Assembly (NCBI GenBank): GCA_009840225.1
Contig: VXOE01000237.1
Span: forward strand, 1-35,231
Reading direction: 5' to 3'
Origin: Caldilineaceae bacterium SB0662_bin_25
GTDB lineage: Bacteria > Chloroflexota > Anaerolineae > Caldilineales > Caldilineaceae
DNA length: 35,231 bases
Shown piece after piece: positions 34,094 to 35,231 of the stretch (its first letter is position 1; each line of letters begins with the position of its first letter). Made by a program: the position numbers and the translations under genes. Under the pieces are notes generated by a model, which was not told the origin of the DNA, searched no databases, and saw only the letters and a program-made list of their open reading frames with translations.

Positions 34094-34351
34094 TGGCGCA
34101 GGCTTTCTCATATGTATGTTGGACGAGAGTTTATGAGCGTTTACGAGTGTTTGCAAGCGTTGACGTGTTGTCTGAACTGCATTTTTTGTGATTTATATGA
34201 TGGGCTGCAGTTAGGGCCTTGCCGGTGCAGGTTGTCTCGCACGAGCGTTGGACTAGAGTTGATGAGAGTTTACGAGCGTTTGCGTGTTGTCTGAGTGCGA
34301 TTCATACAGTTTGTGTGATGGGCTGCAGTTAGGGCCTCGCCGGCGCAGGCG
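34094..34351 (+). repeat. tandem repeat, unit ~129 bp, two copies plus fragment
   Basis: Copy 1 (about 34094-34222) and copy 2 (about 34223-34351) share GG(C/T)GCAGG at the left end, TTGGAC(G/T)AGAGTT, GAGTTTAC-type decamers, GTGTTGTCTGA, and GATGGGCTGCAGTTAGGGCC. Each contains its own 10-base-period array: in copy 1, GAGAGTTTAT, GAGCGTTTAC, GAGTGTTTGC, AAGCGTTGAC from 34126. Copy 2 has one decamer fewer. A third fragment (CGTTCAACTGTTTGCGTGCG, 34367 on) follows. Confidence 0.7.
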
Positions 34352-34418
34352 GGGCCGTTCAACTGTTTGCGTGCGCTGTACGAGAGTTGTACGTACTCTG
34401 ACATGGTGGGACGAGACG

Positions 34419-34580
34419 GTCGGGTCATGTCGGGTCAAGTCGGGTTATGTCGGCAAAAGTCGGGTGAAGTCGGGCGAAAAAATTTTTATGGCCCTTTTTT
34501 GCCGTTACGGTTTTGCATCAGTTTTTTCGTTTCCGGAGCCGACTCCCGGTACTGGCAGCCTCGCCACGACTCTCTCACAG
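34419..34580 (-). repeat. decamer-array repeat unit 4, inverted orientation
   Basis: On the plus strand six decamers of type TCGGGTCAAG run from 34419 to 34477 in exact 10-base register, followed by GAAAAAATTTTT. On the minus strand this reads AT-run then CCCGACTTCA-type decamers, matching the order (A-run, then CCACGACTTA decamers) of unit 2. Farther right, the minus strand has GGCGAGGCTGCCAGT (around 34551-34565), like GTGAGGCTGCCAGT near 10590. So it is a diverged copy in the opposite orientation. Confidence 0.6.
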
Positions 34581-34639
34581 ACGCCAGACTCACGCCGGTC
34601 GGCCGGCGGTTGGGGGCGGTGTGTCGTGTCCGGACGCTA

Positions 34640-34677
34640 AGAGTCGGGCTAAGTCGGGTCAGTGCGGGCAGTTTACC
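34640..34677 (+). repeat. short decamer array with GGGCAGTT trailer
   Basis: Three decamers of AGTCGGGCTA type (34642-34671) lead into GCGGGCAGTTTACC. The GGGCAGTT(G/T/A)(A)CC motif also trails units 1 and 2 and reappears at 34738-34749 (GGGCAGTTACCA), which ties these sites into one family. Confidence 0.5.
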
Positions 34678-35110
34678 CTTCTGTGGTCCTTCGCGTTTTG
34701 CCTCGCACACGTTTCCTTGCTGTCTTAGTTGGGTACTGGGCAGTTACCAGTCCTGGAAGGGTCCTCCTTCGCCTTCGGATTCCCCGCCAGAGAGAGTCAT
34801 GGCTTGATGACAGTACGCTCTCGGTCATGCCTTTTCGCATTCTGGCGCAGGGATATTATATCACTGTTTTTGATGCAATTTCCGGGTGCAACCCAAATTT
34901 GGGGTGGGGATAGTCTGGCGACTTTTGGAAAGACGCAGGGGAGGCGCCAGGCCGGACATTATCGCGGGTTCCGTCAGTTAGGGAGGATGCGAAGGCAGGC
35001 ACAGGGCCGGCACCTGTGGGGATTTGATGGGACTGGCGCGAAGTGGTTTGGCTAAACCCCTTCGAGTAGGCACCCGTCCGAATGTCGACACCAGGTCGAT
35101 GAGGGATGTT
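34678..35110. other. gene-free stretch near the contig end
   Basis: Only short frames without recognisable protein features. Contains the GGGCAGTTACCA copy at 34738 and nothing else identified. Confidence 0.4.
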
Positions 35111-35231
35111 GTTGGGGGGGGCGTTGGGGGGGGGGGGGGGGGGGGGGGGGGGGCGGGGGCGGGGGGCGCGGGCGCCCGCGCGCCCCGGCCGCGGGGCCCG
35201 GGGGCGCGGGCACCGAGAGCACAAGACAAAA
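35111..35231. other. poly-G/GC-only low-complexity end, probable sequencing or assembly artefact
   Basis: About 27 consecutive G (interrupted earlier by CGTT) are followed by ~70 bases of almost only G and C. This is unlike the rest of the window, and unbroken G runs at a contig end are typical of two-colour Illumina no-signal calls. It should not be interpreted biologically. Confidence 0.7.

Overview
This is a 35.2 kb stretch of bacterial DNA, moderately GC-rich, with about 25 convincing protein genes on both strands. It is probably the end of a draft contig, because the last ~120 bases are a poly-G/GC-only run. The gene content suggests Chloroflexota (Caldilineae/Anaerolineae-like or a related marine or sponge-associated lineage): single-gene versions of housekeeping enzymes (OTCase, CdaA/CdaR, Der, Lgt, LipM, YgfZ) sit among lipoproteins, a Tat-type sugar-binding lipoprotein with two permeases, and several sugar-acid/oxidoreductase families (enolase superfamily, LLM flavoenzyme, Gfo/Idh/MocA, SMP-30). 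The lineage is an inference from gene families; no rRNA or other phylogenetic marker was found, and no tRNA was recognised.

Layout. 0-5 kb: an XRE/MmyB-type regulator (minus) with a palindromic operator candidate, two tandem paralogous lipoproteins of unknown function, and a PMT/ArnT-type glycosyltransferase. 5-9.6 kb: ADP-ribosylglycohydrolase, a bacterial homologue of human C11orf54 (DUF1907), a translationally coupled mandelate-racemase-type enolase, and, facing them, a membrane protein that closely resembles the animal pyrophosphate/ATP exporter ANKH. 9.5-10.9 kb: a gene-free region holding two diverged copies of a ~330-bp repeat and a partial third, each containing an array of exactly 10-bp-period repeats. 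10.9-14.6 kb: GH13 amylase, diacylglycerol-kinase-like lipid kinase, and a polytopic membrane protein. 14.7-21.7 kb: argF, the c-di-AMP module cdaA-cdaR followed by der, a membrane-anchored glutaminyl-cyclase-like M28 protein, and lgt. 21.8-25.6 kb (minus): ygfZ-lipM-DUF503 and an alpha/beta-hydrolase lipoprotein. 25.7-30.1 kb (plus): LLM flavoenzyme, Gfo/Idh/MocA dehydrogenase, SMP-30 lactonase and a DUF4349 lipoprotein. 30.1-33.8 kb (minus): substrate-binding protein and two permeases of an ABC sugar importer behind a near-consensus sigma-70 promoter. 33.8-35.2 kb: gene-free DNA with a ~129-bp tandem repeat, more decamer arrays in the opposite orientation, and the low-complexity contig end.

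How the genes fit together. The dehydratase, dehydrogenase, lactonase, LLM enzyme, amylase and ABC importer suggest a heterotroph feeding on carbohydrates and sugar acids. CdaA/CdaR makes c-di-AMP and regulates its synthesis. Lgt lipidates the five lipoproteins seen here. LipM and YgfZ serve lipoyl and Fe-S enzyme maturation. The most unusual signals are the decamer-array repeat family at both ends of the window, the two neighbouring genes otherwise known mainly from animals (ANKH and C11orf54 types), and a terminator palindrome that contains the stop codons of both converging genes.
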